A stretch of DNA of 64,000 nucleotides from Maioricimonas rarisocia. Its GTDB lineage: Bacteria > Planctomycetota > Planctomycetia > Planctomycetales > Planctomycetaceae. The stretch covers positions 1,378,501-1,442,500 of the forward strand of contig NZ_CP036275.1 in assembly GCF_007747795.1 (NCBI RefSeq). The letters are read 5' to 3'. Each line of letters begins with the position of its first letter. The stretch's first letter is position 1. Positions 1 through 8,981 of the stretch are shown one piece after another. The translations under genes and the position numbers were made by a program. Under the pieces are notes generated by a model. It was not told the DNA's origin, did no database searches, and saw nothing but the letters and a program-made list of their open reading frames with translations.

Positions 1-276
1 GACTTCCTCCCGCTGCCGGCGAATCGCATCGTCGTACGCGGCTGCCAGTACCTGGGGAAAGACCGGAGAGGCCTGCCCGACCCGCTCACCGGTGACGTCA
101 TGCGTGACCGACCAGGTCGCGTTTTCGTCATCCGACTGCGTGAACGTGTAACCTTCCAGCTCGGCGGCACGCGCCTGCCAGTTGGGTCCGCCGAAGGTCG
201 CCACGCCGGCAAAACCCATGAAGGCGATGCTGGCGACGGCTGCAAAAACGGCGAGCACTTTGCTGAATTTAGTCAT
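1..276 (-). CDS. Hypothetical membrane-anchored protein, C-terminus outside window
   Basis: The minus strand is open from an ATG at 276 to the window edge, giving the first 92 residues. The start MTKFSKVLAVFAAVA leads into a hydrophobic segment at about residues 5-28, which fits an N-terminal membrane anchor or uncleaved signal. The rest is polar, beginning around AAELEGYTFTQSDDENATW and ending in a charged helical stretch (AYDDAIRRQREEV) that may open a coiled coil. I do not recognise the family and infer no function. The protein continues past base 1, so its full length is unknown. Confidence 0.7.
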   Translation of the reverse strand, partial: MTKFSKVLAVFAAVASIAFMGFAGVATFGGPNWQARAAELEGYTFTQSDDENATWSVTHDVTGERVGQASPVFPQVLAAAYDDAIRRQREEV

Positions 277-910
277 CAGTGCACAGATTCTCTGGGCATC
301 GTGGGGACGGTCTCGAGCGGGATTCCTTCCCCCGTGGCGGACCTTCCGTGAGCAACGCTTTCCGCCAGCTTAAGATGTGCTGCCAACCTGCCCCCAGCGT
401 CGATTCGACATCCGGGAGGTTTTACGGCAGATCCGACACAAAGTGTTCGGATCAAACTCACTATACGGCTGCCGACGAATGGCTGTCAAACAGATTCACT
501 CCTGCCGAACGCTCGCACAAACTCCCGGACACCTGTGGGTGCGCCGTACGCTTGCAGTTTCGGCAAGTCGGCCGTCCCCTCGCCACGGCAGCGGTGCGAT
601 GTTCTTCAGACCGGCGGCATTCCGCGAAACGTATGCTGCTGGTGACGGATTTTCGGACGCCACACGGCAACATCCGGCGAATCCGGCCGCGTCGCTCCGG
701 GCGGGGTCATGACGGTTCTGGCGAATGCAGGAAAGATTTGCTTTACGATGCGTTTTACCGCACAATGTCGTGCATCTCCCTTCCATTGGTCGATTCTGAA
801 GTTAGTGCAAATAAACACAGCTCGCTACTGCGTTGGCTTGTCAGCGGGCGGGCCAGTCCTTGAAATGCAGCCACTCGGCGTCCGAGAGGCCTGTGCCCGG
901 AGATCATTAC
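277..910. other. 634-bp stretch without a convincing gene
   Basis: This lies between the divergent starts of the minus-strand membrane protein and the plus-strand STAS gene, so it should hold promoters for both. Open frames exist on both strands, but they have Arg/Ser/Pro-rich compositions typical of out-of-frame GC-rich DNA and no plausible ribosome site. I see no clear RNA gene or repeat. Confidence 0.5.
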
Positions 911-1570
911 GTGAGTGCTACGACCAAACGGTATGACCTCGACGCCAGCGGATCACATGTCATTCTCACTCTCAAGCAGGAGTTGAATGACGTTCAATGG
1001 GCACAGATTGAACAGGTCGGCACGGAGGTCCTGCAGGATCTCCAGGATCGCCGCTCTCCCTCCTGCCTGATCGACCTCTCCCCGATGCACTACATGGGCA
1101 GCGCCATGGTTGCGCTCATCGTCCGCATCTGGAAGGCCGTCAACGACAAGGGGGGACGTGTCGTCGTTGTTGTCGGCGACGACATGGTCCTCAAGGTCAT
1201 CAGCCTTGCCGGCCTCGACAAGGTCTGGAACATTGCCCGCACCCGCGAAGACGGACTGAAACAGCTCGGCGGACGTGTCACTCGCAACAGCAGTGGTCAG
1301 GCGACCGTCTCGGCCCGCCCTTCGGCGATCGTCGTGGTCATCAGCGTCATCGGCATGCTTGTCGCCGGCGCCGGTCTGGGCGTCCTGTACGGCAACTACG
1401 CGACAGAGCCGATCGGCCAGGGCCTCGTATTCGGCGGTGCCGTCGTCGGCGTGCTCGCGGGACTTATCAGCCTTGTTCGCGATCAGGGAGGACGTCGTCT
1501 GCTGGCTGCCGTCTCGACAGTCGCCTGCGTCGGTCTGGCCGTTGCCGGCTGGATGAACTTCCCCGTCTGA
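911..1570 (+). CDS. STAS-domain protein with C-terminal membrane helices
   Basis: The product is 219 residues from a GTG at 911, chosen because GGAG lies about 8 bases upstream; the longer frame from 833 adds an unlikely leader. Residues about 8-110 read as a STAS (anti-sigma-factor-antagonist) fold, including CLIDLSPMHYMGSAMVALIV, where Ser64 sits at the place phosphorylated in SpoIIAA-type proteins. Three hydrophobic segments follow at about 138-162, 172-192 and 198-218. STAS domains usually bind partner kinases or phosphatases; one attached to membrane helices suggests a membrane-recruited phospho-switch. The partner is not evident. The GspE-like gene starts 66 bases downstream and may be co-transcribed. 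Confidence 0.8.
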   Translation: MSATTKRYDLDASGSHVILTLKQELNDVQWAQIEQVGTEVLQDLQDRRSPSCLIDLSPMHYMGSAMVALIVRIWKAVNDKGGRVVVVVGDDMVLKVISLAGLDKVWNIARTREDGLKQLGGRVTRNSSGQATVSARPSAIVVVISVIGMLVAGAGLGVLYGNYATEPIGQGLVFGGAVVGVLAGLISLVRDQGGRRLLAAVSTVACVGLAVAGWMNFPV

Positions 1571-1636
1571 ATCGGCCGCATCCGGGCGGGCCGCCTCGCC
1601 AACCAACATTGATTGAAACATCACAGGGAGTTCAGG

Positions 1637-2929
1637 ATGTCGGTCCCCGAGTCATCGGCAACGTCGAGCAGCGAGACCCAGAGTTCCGAATCCGCGACCA
1701 GGTCGGTCGGGGGACGGGGGGAAGTTCGTCAGAAGGCCCTGCAGGAAGAACTTCGCGAACTGGTCGGCGTCGTCGGTCCCGGTCCGCTGGTCGACCTGCT
1801 CCTCGAACGATCCTTCGAACTCGGCGCGACGGACGTCCACTTTGATCCCCGGCCAGACGGCCTGCACGTCCGACTGCGTGTCGACGGCATCCTCCATGAT
1901 GTCCTCGTCCTCGAGCAGCAGGTCTCGCCGCAGGTCATCTCCCGCCTGAAGCTGATGGCCGGCATGGACATCACCGAACGCCGCTTCGCGCAGGACGGAC
2001 ACATTTCCAGTTCGGTTCTGCGGCACCAGCGGGACGTTCGCGTCGGCAGCGGGCCGACCATCTACGGCGAACGGCTCGTCCTTCGCCTGATGCCGGACAG
2101 CAGTAACTACGTCGAACTCGATCAACTCGGACTCGAACCGGACCAGACCGAACTGGTGCTGAAGGGAATTCACGCTCCCTACGGCATGGTTCTTTCTGTC
2201 GGACCGGTCGGCAGCGGCAAGAGTACCACCACCTACAGCTGCCTCTCGCTGCTCAACGACCCCGGTCGGAGCCTGGTCACCATCGAAGACCCGGTCGAAC
2301 GGCGCATCGACGGCGTCAATCAGATTCAGGTCGACTCCAAAATCAACTTCGGGTTCGTCGAAGCGCTGCGGGGCGTTCTGCGCCAGGACCCGGACGTGAT
2401 GATGGTCGGCGAAATCCGCGATCCCGAGACCGCCCACATCGCCGCCCGCGCCGGTCTGACCGGCGTCCGCGTCCTCAGTACTCTGCATGCCAACGATACC
2501 GCCTCGACGATCGACGTGTTCCGCGAGTTCGGCATCCCGCCCATGTTCATCGCCGACAGCGTCAACTGCATCATTGCACAACGACTTCTCCGGAAGGTCT
2601 GCCCGAACCACCGCGAAACGTTCCGGCCCGATCCCGCGACGGCCCAGGTCCTCGGCCTCAACCCCGAAGACATGGCAGACGTCACCCTTGCTCGCGGTAT
2701 TCCGGCCGACTCGAACTTCCACACCGGCTACTTCGGTCGAACCGGCGTCTTCGAAGTGCTCTATATCGATGACGCGATCCGCGAGGCCATTCTCGACGAG
2801 AAGTCCGGTACCGAACTGGGACACCTCGCCCGCAAGGAAGGGATGACCACGCTCGAACAGTCCGCCATCCGTAAGGTGCTCGCCGGCGTGACGTCCATCG
2901 AAGAGATGCACCGCGTGCTGACCTCCTGA
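1637..2929 (+). CDS. GspE/PilB-family secretion or pilus ATPase
   Basis: The product is 430 residues from an ATG at 1637, which has GGAG just upstream. The core of a type II secretion/type IV pilus assembly ATPase is complete: Walker [10 protein letters not shown] (189-197), the Asp-box region IEDPVE (216-221), Walker [11 protein letters not shown] (251-260) and a His box TLHAND (282-287). These hexameric enzymes power pilin or pseudopilin assembly at the inner membrane. Two things differ from textbook GspE. The N-terminal MshEN-type domain is absent (only about 55 residues precede the core). The usual tetracysteine zinc site after QRLLRKVCP is also missing, with a single Cys left. No other gsp/pil gene adjoins it. 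Confidence 0.88.
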   Translation: MSVPESSATSSSETQSSESATRSVGGRGEVRQKALQEELRELVGVVGPGPLVDLLLERSFELGATDVHFDPRPDGLHVRLRVDGILHDVLVLEQQVSPQVISRLKLMAGMDITERRFAQDGHISSSVLRHQRDVRVGSGPTIYGERLVLRLMPDSSNYVELDQLGLEPDQTELVLKGIHAPYGMVLSVGPVGSGKSTTTYSCLSLLNDPGRSLVTIEDPVERRIDGVNQIQVDSKINFGFVEALRGVLRQDPDVMMVGEIRDPETAHIAARAGLTGVRVLSTLHANDTASTIDVFREFGIPPMFIADSVNCIIAQRLLRKVCPNHRETFRPDPATAQVLGLNPEDMADVTLARGIPADSNFHTGYFGRTGVFEVLYIDDAIREAILDEKSGTELGHLARKEGMTTLEQSAIRKVLAGVTSIEEMHRVLTS

Positions 2930-2954
2930 GTTCGCATCCCCCGCGCCCGTTGTC

Positions 2955-3023
2955 CGGTAGGGCAGACATGGGACCCGGTGGGGCAGACATTTCCGCCTGG
3001 TGGGGCAGACATTCCTGTCTGCC
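2955..3023. repeat. Short direct repeats ending in a perfect hairpin
   Basis: The unit GGGCAGACAT occurs three times (about 2959, 2982 and 3003) between the GspE-like and DUF1598 genes. The last unit forms a perfect inverted repeat: GGCAGAC (3004-3010), loop ATTCCT, GTCTGCC (3017-3023). Nearly the same hairpin occurs at 8006-8025. It looks like a dispersed intergenic element rather than a terminator, since no T-tract follows. Confidence 0.6.
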
Positions 3024-3147
3024 ATTCAACGGCACTCATTTCTCGAGACTCACTCCTCACCCCACGACCCCTGCTTCCGGGCGGCGACTCTGGTATCCTC
3101 GATGGGCGGGCAGTTCGCTTCTGGCTCCCATCCGAGGAGGATCACTC

Positions 3148-4514
3148 ATGCGAGTGCCTCATCATTCTTCTGCTTCCGCCCGCGTCGCTCTCGCCCTCCT
3201 GATTCTGTTCGCTCTCACGCCCTCGCTGCATGCACAGAACAACAACCAGGGGAACGTGGCCGGCATCTCCGTCGATGCGTCCGGCGTCGTCCATCCCGCG
3301 CAGCTCAAACCCGAGTCCGCCGCGCTCGTCAAACAGCGGCAGCAAGCGTTTGTCAGCGAGCGACTCTCCGAAGATCTGGCCACGTTCTCGAATTGCCGCA
3401 AGCTCTCCCTCGTCGCTCTCGAAGCAGCCGTCGCCGCGGCACTCGAGCAGGGGAAGGAACTGCCGGACGATGTGAAGTACCTCGCCGGCCTGCAGCGGAT
3501 TGACTACGTCTTCGTTGATCTGGAAGGGCAGGACCTGGTCATCGCCGGCCCGGCCGAGGGATTCGCTCCCGATCCCGGCGGCGCCATGCGGGGGCTGACG
3601 ACAGGCCGTCCCACGCTCGCTCTCGAAGACCTGATCGTCATTCTGCAGTCCGCCGCACGGGGACGCATTTCGATCGGCTGCTCGATCGATCCCGAACCGG
3701 ACCGGCTGGCGAAGATGCAGAACTACATCCGGCAGAACAGTTCGGCCACGACTCCGGCCGGTGCCGCTCGCCGGTACCGCAACATGGCGCAGATCCTCGG
3801 CCAGCAGAATGTTTCCGTCTGGGGCGTGCCGGAAGACTCACACTTCGCCCAGGTGCTCGTCGCCGCCGACTTCCGCATGAAGCGGATCGGCCTGGGCGTC
3901 GATCGCTCGGGCGTACGGGAGATCCGCAGCCATCTTTCGCTGCTGCGACCCAACGGCAACAGTCTCCAGCGGTGGTGGTTCGTGCCGCACTACTCGGGAG
4001 TACATGCCGACGACGACCGCACCGCCTTTTACCTCGAAGGCCCCCGCTGCAAACTGCTCGCACAGGAAGAGATCTCGGATGCGTCCGGCATCCGCAGCGA
4101 TGCCGCGACCACGCGCGAATCGACCGAGGCGTTCGCCCGCAACTTCTCGAACCACTTCGAGGAACTGGCCGAGGTGTCGCCGGTGTTCGCGCAGCTGCAG
4201 GGACTGTTCGACCTGGCGGTGACGGGGCGATCCTCAGCGAGTATCGGCTGCCGCAGCGGGTGGCCGACCTTTCTTGATCGCTCCGATTCACTGGCAGCCA
4301 GCTATCCTGTGCCACGCTCGGTTCCGTCCGAGACGATGTTCCGCCGCGGGGGCCGGGGCGTGGTTCTGGGGCTGATCGGCGGCGTGACGCTCAACCCACG
4401 GTCCGTGCTCGGCGAGGTGAATGTCGGTGGTGAGGAAGCCGCGGCTGCGGTCGGCCTGCGGGGGCGTTCGTTGCGGACCGACACTGTCCCACGGGACCGC
4501 TGGTGGTGGACTGA
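3148..4514 (+). pseudogene. DUF1598-type secreted protein, frame-disrupted at 3' end
   Basis: The start is the ATG at 3148, with GAGGAGG about 8 bases upstream and a signal peptide (MRVPHHSSASARVALALLIL, cleavage near LHAQN). About 355 residues read cleanly to around 4215. The reading then moves to a second frame for about 20 residues (GAILSEYRLPQRVADLS, ending at an in-frame stop at 4277) and returns to the first frame at LDRSDSLAASYPVP. That frame continues to VPRDRWWW, after which one missing base would give a natural stop at 4512-4514. As written it instead runs on into a downstream repeat. The overall sequence resembles planctomycete DUF1598 proteins, whose function is unknown. Either the gene is recently broken or this stretch contains base-call indels; see the finding on 4.2-7.0 kb. 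Confidence 0.72.
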
Positions 4515-4543
4515 TCACGCCGTTTGGTGTGACATGGCGAGCC

Positions 4544-4600
4544 GTGATGCGATCGAAAGCTCACCGGCCGCGTCCGGTGGGCCGCAGTCGTTTGACATGC
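4544..4600. repeat. REP-like palindromic intergenic repeat, copy A
   Basis: The sequence contains CACCGG (4562-4567), loop CCGCGT, CCGGTG (4574-4579), inside a block that matches 6146-6200 at about 50 of 55 positions. It lies just after the disrupted DUF1598 gene. A third, inverted copy is at 8231-8275. Confidence 0.7.
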
Positions 4601-4711
4601 CATCCAGGGCGGGCAGGGGATTGAACGTATCTACGAACTTTGATATTCAGGAAGTGTCTTTTCTCCCCGGATTCCTGCCCCATCCAGCCGCGTCCCGGAG
4701 GGTCGGCCGGA

Positions 4712-6117
4712 ATGCTCGCCTTTGCTGATCCCCGCACCCGACATCGTCGACGGACGTTCCTCAAGGTGGGCGCGTCCAGCCTGATGGGATTGGCCGTTCC
4801 TGCCCTTCGGGGCACGGGCGGCCCTCGGCAGCGAACTTTCCGGCGTGCTGCGGGACAGGTCCGATCGTTTTCGTCTTCATGCACGGGCGGACCGAGCCAG
4901 ACCGAGACATTCGACCCCAAGATGACCGCTCCCCCCGGCGTTCGCAGCGCCAACGGGGCGATTGCGACGTCCGATACCGGGGGTGGAGTTTCGGCAGCAG
5001 TCCGCCGAAGCTGGCCGAGCGGGCGCACAAGCTGGCAGTCGTGCGGTCGTTCCAGACCGGCGACGGCCGGCACGACATCAAGCCGATCGTCTCCCGCTTC
5101 TCCGACGACGCGAACATCAGTACCTACTACGCCCGCATTGCGGGGGCGAATCGCTCCGACACCGGCATGCCGACCACCGCGGCCCTCTATCCGCGAGCGG
5201 TCGCGGACGACGCGATGCCGGCCTTCAAGAACTTTGGCGACTTCGAGTCGACAGGAAGTCTCGGCTCGGCCTTTCGCCGTTCGCACCCAGCGGCGGCAGC
5301 GAACTTCGGGAGAACATGAAGCTCGCGCTGCCGATGGACCGGTCGACGACCGTCGCTCGGCTGCTCGGAGCATCTGGACCGGGCCCCGCAGGCTGGTCGA
5401 AGCCGGGGGAACGGCCTCGGGGCTCGACGATCTCCGCCGGCAGGCATTCCGACACGATCCTCGGAGGCGTCGCGGACGCCTTCAGCCTCGAGAAGGAAGA
5501 TCCCGCCACCGTCCGCCGCTACGACACCGCTCCGCTGGTCCGACCGGAGCAGATCAGCCGCCGCTGGAACAACTACAAACGGTACGTCGACAATGCGACG
5601 TCGCTGGGCAAGCTGATGCTGCTGGGCCCGCCGGCTGTGCGAACGGGGCTGCGGGTTCGTGACAGTCACCACCAACTTTGTCTGGGACATGCATGCCGAC
5701 CAGACAACGCCGGCGTCGAAGAAGGTATGGGCTACATGGGAGTCCCCTTCGACCACGCCATCGCGACGTTCCTGGACGACATCGAGGAGCGCGGCCTGAG
5801 CGAAAAGATCCTGCTGGTCTGCTGCGGCGAGATTGGGCCGCACGCCGCGGATCAACGGCCGGGGTGGTCGTGACCACTGGGGGAACCTGGCGCCGCTGAT
5901 GATTGCCCGGCGGCGGGATGAAGATGGGGCAGGTGATCGGTCAGTCCAGCCGGGACGCGGGGGAGCCGGCTTCGACGCCCGATCCGTATTCCGGATCTGG
6001 TTTTCGACGCTGCTGCATTCACTGATCGAATCGGCGAACTGCGTCTGCGTCGGGGCGTGCCGGCGGAGATCCTGCGGAACGGCCAACGCGGGCACGCCGA
6101 TCGCTGAGCTGACGTGA
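4712..6117 (+). pseudogene. DUF1501 (sulfatase-like, Tat-exported) gene, multiply frameshifted
   Basis: The start at 4712 gives a Tat-type signal (HRRRTFLKVGASSLMGLAVP). The hallmark DUF1501 segments then follow in order but in changing frames: GGPSQTETFDPKMTAPPG, KLAERAHKLAVVRSFQTGDG, ISTYYARIAGANRSDTGMP, NYKRYVDNATSLGKLMLL, FVTVTTNFVWDMHAD, NNAGVEEGMGYMGVPFDHAI, LLVCCGEIGRTPRINGRGG, and DHWGNLAPLMIAG ending AGTPIAELT at 6117. At least eight single-base frame changes are needed, while the residues between them remain like those of an intact protein. DUF1501 proteins are abundant secreted planctomycete proteins of the alkaline-phosphatase-like superfamily, usually paired with DUF1549/DUF1553 cytochrome-like proteins; no such partner is present here. 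Confidence 0.8.
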
Positions 6118-6145
6118 GAGGCGGTGGCCGCGGCTGAAGCGAGCG

Positions 6146-6200
6146 GTGATGCGATCGCAAGCCCACCGGCCGCGTCCGGTGGGCCGCAGCCGTTCGGCAT
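6146..6200. repeat. REP-like palindromic intergenic repeat, copy B
   Basis: The block holds a perfect nine-base stem, GCCCACCGG (6161-6169), loop CCGCGT, CCGGTGGGC (6176-6184). It lies between the DUF1501 remnant and the TIR gene and matches copy A at about 50 of 55 bases. Confidence 0.72.
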
Positions 6201-6273
6201 GTATGCTCGCCTTCACGGGCGAAACATACCACCCCCGCCTGTTTCGCTTGGCTACTCGAGAGGAAGTACAGCC

Positions 6274-7993
6274 ATGTCGATTATGTGGATGGAGAGAGAA
6301 TATCCGCCATTCCGCATCGGATACGTCTCCATCTGCCTTGGCTATGTAGCCCTCTCTGTCGTGATGTGCCTCCTCGTGCAGTTCGTGATTCCTACCCCGG
6401 CCGATTGGGGCCAACGAACCGGCTGCTGAGAAGATCAGCCTGTCCTATCGGAATCTCGGCTGGTCTCTCGTGCTGACCTCCATCCTCGTTCTGTGCCTGC
6501 TGGTCGTCGTGCGCGGTGTTCGGGTTTGTCCGTCTCGTACGGTTCCCGCTCCGGGAACTCAGTTGTCGACAAGCCGATTTCTTGCGCTCTTCCGAGCTGA
6601 TTCGCCAGGCCTGGGATCAGACACCACCGGAGCTGCCTCTGTATGACCTGCTTCCACTAAGACATCTCAATCGGCAGATGCTGTCGCTGGGTGTGGTCGC
6701 GACGCTGGTGGGGGCCGGCGTGTTGGGCCTTGCCGGTCCACCCAACGAAAACCTTTCTCCTTTTCGTACTCACAGGACTCGGAATCGTTTACTGGGCGTG
6801 ATGCATTTGCTGACACTGTGGGGGTTCGCCACTCTCGTCGTGAGCTGGAACCTCATTAACTACCTCTCGATACCGCTTCTTCCACAACGAAAGCAGTCTG
6901 GACACTCCGCCGGCACTTCCTCTGCAAAGCAGGCTGCGAGACCGGGACGACGCCGTGCTCCTGCCGCGACGGCATCGCCGTACGATCGGATCTTTTCAAA
7001 GCGAGCAGGACGCGTGAAGCGCCCGTTCGGGGGTTCATCAGCTACAGCAACCATAACGTACTGCCTGCCCGCCATCTGGCCGAGCAGTTGATCGCTGCAG
7101 GCAAGCTTCCCTGGTTCGCCGAGTACTGCATCGGCGCAGAACGCTGGACGACCGACGATCGCCTGATCGCGGAGATCCTCTCAGAAGGGATTGAGCAGTC
7201 CACGGCGGGAATCGTACTGGCTTCGGAGCATTACGAGAAATCGTTCTGGTGCCTGAAGGAGTTGATGCAACTCGATGAGCCGGTCGCGGTCCTCGAACTC
7301 GGAAAGGGGGAGCATGGCAGTTCCGAAGTGACGGAACGTCTGGAAGCGGTTCCGGCGGAACAGATCGCGAAGTACAGTTCCGAGGAAGCAGCTCTTGCGC
7401 ACGTCTGCGGAGTGCTCGGCTGGGATCCCATTCCGTGGCCTTCGGTCAACCACACGCCGCGGGCCCCTGACTTCGACGCGACCACCGGCTGGCGGATGAA
7501 GCTCGACGGTTGGAAGTATGCAGGGCTTTTGAAAACGCCAAGAGGTGATGAAGTCCCCGCGTTTGAACGCAGCTTCCGCGACTACCGAGCAACACTGAAC
7601 GTTCTGGCCGGGCCGGTCGCAGGTGAGTCGTTGCCCATGGAGGGGGCGAGCATCGATGACCGGGCGTACCGGGAGCTGTTAATCAGTTTCGTCCGCCAGT
7701 ATTCAAAGACGATCAAATCTCCGATTTCTGGTGCACACCTGATTTATGTCGGAGGAAGGGGACACTTTGCGGTTTCTTATCGACGCGACAGTGCCTGGAT
7801 TCGCAAATACTCGTTGAACTTTCCTCTCGACCGCGATGTGAAGCAGCATCGCAAGGGAGATGTCTGGGAGTTCGCGGTAACGTTTGCGTTTCACGGGCCC
7901 TTTGAGGAATTCTGCCGATACGCGTGGTGCTTTGATCGGGCAGTGGAAACGTTCCAGTGGCATCCGGAACGTGCCACTTTCGAATTCGCTTGA
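6274..7993 (+). pseudogene. Multi-pass membrane protein with TIR domain, frame-disrupted
   Basis: The gene starts at the ATG at 6274 (AGAGGAAG upstream). Up to five hydrophobic segments can be read only by changing frame several times between about 6395 and 7030: YVALSVVMCLLVQFVIP, LVLTSILVLCLLVVV, LGVVATLVGAGVLGLAG, FLLFVLTGLGIVYWA and LWGFATLVVSWNLINYL. From 7034 one frame stays open to 7993. It holds a TIR domain starting GFISYSNHNVLPARHLAEQL and containing IGAERW and SFWCLKELMQLDEP; the Glu of the WCxxE segment matches the catalytic position of NAD-cleaving TIRs. About 170 unrecognised residues (7470-7990) follow. Membrane-anchored TIR proteins act as NADase effectors or signalling adaptors. 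Whether this copy is functional depends on the indels being real. Confidence 0.68.
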
Positions 7994-8005
7994 GAGTCCC
8001 GGTGA

Positions 8006-8025
8006 GGCAGACATTCCAGTCTGCC
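8006..8025. repeat. Hairpin repeat, second copy
   Basis: GGCAGAC (8006-8012), loop ATTCCA, GTCTGCC (8019-8025). It differs from the copy at 3004-3023 only in one loop base and lies just after the TIR gene. Confidence 0.65.
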
Positions 8026-8230
8026 CGTGCACTCGATTGCGCTTCGTGCTGGTATTGCGGAGCGGCGTACCTGGAGTGAGCCCGGTAGGGCCGGATTCAT
8101 CCGGCCGCCATTCAAGGGACTGATGGCCTGCGACCGGGGCCGTGGCGTTTCAGGGTCACCCGCAGGTCGCAACTGCATCGTCAGGCGGGGTGGTTATGCA
8201 TCGATGCACCAGCGCCCCAGCCACCCCCGT

Positions 8231-8304
8231 ATGCGCCCCCACCGGACGCAGCCGGTGGGCTTTCGATCACCCGGGAGCTTACGCTCCGGGCTCGCCTGCC
8301 TGAA
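8231..8304. repeat. REP-like palindromic repeat, copy C (inverted)
   Basis: The stem CCCACCGG (8238-8245) and CCGGTGGG (8252-8259) is followed by CTTTCGATCAC, the reverse complement of the left flank of copies A and B, so this copy is inverted. A further GGGAGCTTACGCTCC inverted repeat follows at about 8274-8288. The 376-bp gap 7994-8369 is filled almost entirely by repeat elements. Confidence 0.65.
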
Positions 8305-8367
8305 TCCTATTTCCTGTTTCCTACTTCCTAACTCCTAACTCCTAACTCCTAACTCCTAACTCCTACC
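8305..8367. repeat. Tandem heptamer repeat (nine units)
   Basis: Nine consecutive seven-base units: TCCTATT, TCCTGTT, TCCTACT, five identical TCCTAAC units, then TCCTACC. The array ends two bases before the stop codon of the minus-strand YkgJ-type gene, so it lies in that gene's 3' untranslated region. Identical central units with diverged edges suggest replication slippage. Confidence 0.9.
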
Positions 8368-8369
8368 CG

Positions 8370-8816
8370 CTACCCCACCACCGGCAGCGACACCTCACTC
8401 GCTTTTGGAGGGGCCGGCGAGAACTTCCGCCCCTTGTTGATCCGCAGCACCGCCTGGGCATACTCCCACAGCTGCTCGGGCGTCTCGAAGAACTTGTCGT
8501 ACACCGAGTCGTCGTCGTACTCACAGTTGTCGGTCGAGTACCCCCGGCAAATCTGCGGCCGCGTTTCGTAGATGCCGCAGCGGTAGTCCGACTGTATGTG
8601 TTTGCAGTCGGCGTAGACCATCAGGTACCAGGTCTCGTCTTCGACGAAGATCGCCACCCGGCCATGCAGCATGTACCACCGCAGATGGTCGAAATCCTGC
8701 CGCGACTTCGGCTTCTCGATCGGAAACGCGAAGTACCGGCAGCAGCGAGCCGTGCAGTAGTCGCACAGCACTTCGTCCGGCTTGAGATCCTTGCGGCGAA
8801 TCGTCGGCATGTCCAT
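8370..8816 (-). CDS. YkgJ-family cysteine-cluster protein
   Basis: The product is 148 residues from an ATG at 8816, with GGAGAG five bases upstream. Cysteines lie at 18, 21, 25, 26, 71, 80, 90 and 98, in the spacing of the YkgJ/UPF0153 family (CDYCTARCC near the start, then DYRCGIYETRPQICRGY). The family is thought to bind zinc or an Fe-S cluster; its cellular role is unsettled. The C-terminal tail is rich in Lys, Pro and Ala. It is the last gene of a probable minus-strand group with hisA, with about 165 bases between them, so co-transcription is uncertain. Confidence 0.85.
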   Translation of the reverse strand: MDMPTIRRKDLKPDEVLCDYCTARCCRYFAFPIEKPKSRQDFDHLRWYMLHGRVAIFVEDETWYLMVYADCKHIQSDYRCGIYETRPQICRGYSTDNCEYDDDSVYDKFFETPEQLWEYAQAVLRINKGRKFSPAPPKASEVSLPVVG

Positions 8817-8981
8817 GCGTTCTCTCCGGTCCTCGTTCCCTGATTGAGCGGCCCTGTCGCGCTCTCAGTCCGTTTCACCGGGTCCCGCCCCGGCCACCCG
8901 GGATTGCGGTCCAGCCCCGGCCCCCCGGATACTCTCGTCCAGCCTCGGCACCCGAGCGCTCGTGGGTGTGAAGCGGAAAGT

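Noticed and set aside
279-863. 194-codon plus-strand frame in the first intergenic region
   Set aside because: Start TTG/GTG without ribosome site, Arg/Ser-rich, no domain, and overlaps several equally long frames.
8305-8367. Tandem repeat considered as a CRISPR array
   Set aside because: Units are only seven bases with no spacers.
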